From: Streptomyces sp. WM4235
GTDB lineage: Bacteria > Actinomycetota > Actinomycetes > Streptomycetales > Streptomycetaceae
Length of the DNA stretch: 13,745 bases
Assembly (NCBI RefSeq): GCF_001279725.1
Contig: NZ_LGDE01000015.1
Location: 1-13,745, forward strand
Reading direction: 5' to 3'
Part shown: positions 13,731 to 13,745 of the stretch, one piece after another
How the letters are laid out: every line of letters starts with the position of its first letter
Position numbering within the stretch: position 1 is the stretch's first letter
Made by a program: the position numbers and the translations under genes
Notes under the pieces: generated by a model
Told to the model about the DNA's origin: nothing
The model's input: the letters and a program-made list of their open reading frames with translations, nothing else
Databases searched by the model: none

Positions 13731-13745
13731 CGCGATCGGAGAACG

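Noticed and set aside
1..13745. CRISPR array, tRNA/rRNA genes, insertion sequence or integrase
   Set aside because: No regularly spaced repeats with spacers, no cloverleaf-like sequence and no transposase or integrase reading frame were seen.

Overview
The window is high-GC, with third codon positions almost always G or C. It carries a PAS/GAF/SpoIIE-type phosphatase, a DUF4328 membrane protein, a sulfolipid-addressing-type (SLAP/GAP) membrane protein, an orphan cytochrome P450 and very rare TTA codons. Together these point to a Streptomyces or close relative, in ordinary chromosomal or accessory-arm sequence. I see no rRNA, tRNA, CRISPR array, transposase or integrase.

Layout from left to right. 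Minus strand: the 5' part of a PadR regulator (1-215) with iterated 16-bp repeats in its promoter region; a two-TM SHOCT protein (357-776); a class II glutamine amidotransferase of the YafJ/EgtC type (850-1683). A 343-bp divergent gap holds a perfect 16-bp-arm palindrome. Plus strand: an 84-aa conserved-looking small protein (2027-2281), a two-TM membrane protein (2805-3410), a cytochrome P450 (3838-5064) and a DUF4328 membrane protein (5208-5981). A strong hairpin (6032-6066) separates the DUF4328 gene from a convergent cupin gene (6096-6587, minus).

Divergent from the cupin gene are three plus-strand genes: a DoxX-family membrane protein (6768-7304), an unknown 144-aa protein (7413-7847) and a sirtuin (7888-8775) that looks leaderless. 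A palindromic terminator follows. Three minus-strand genes come next, given here in transcription order: a small secreted four-cysteine DUF6355-like protein (10980-11309), a winged-helix ArsR-type regulator (9790-10800) and a SLAP/GAP-family membrane protein (8912-9565). The right edge is a plus-strand PAS-PAS-GAF-PP2C phosphatase (11667-13730).

Most genes appear to be single transcription units with their own ribosome binding sites and hairpins, so no large cooperating system is visible. The most distinctive pattern is that the two adjacent genes for the secreted Cys-rich protein and the ArsR-type regulator each carry a TTA codon at their extreme 5' end (codon 4 and codon 2). I saw no other in-frame TTA in the window. 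This predicts that both are under bldA (developmental) translational control. Other items worth a look are the perfect palindrome at 1777-1812, the phased repeats before the PadR gene, and the leaderless sirtuin start.
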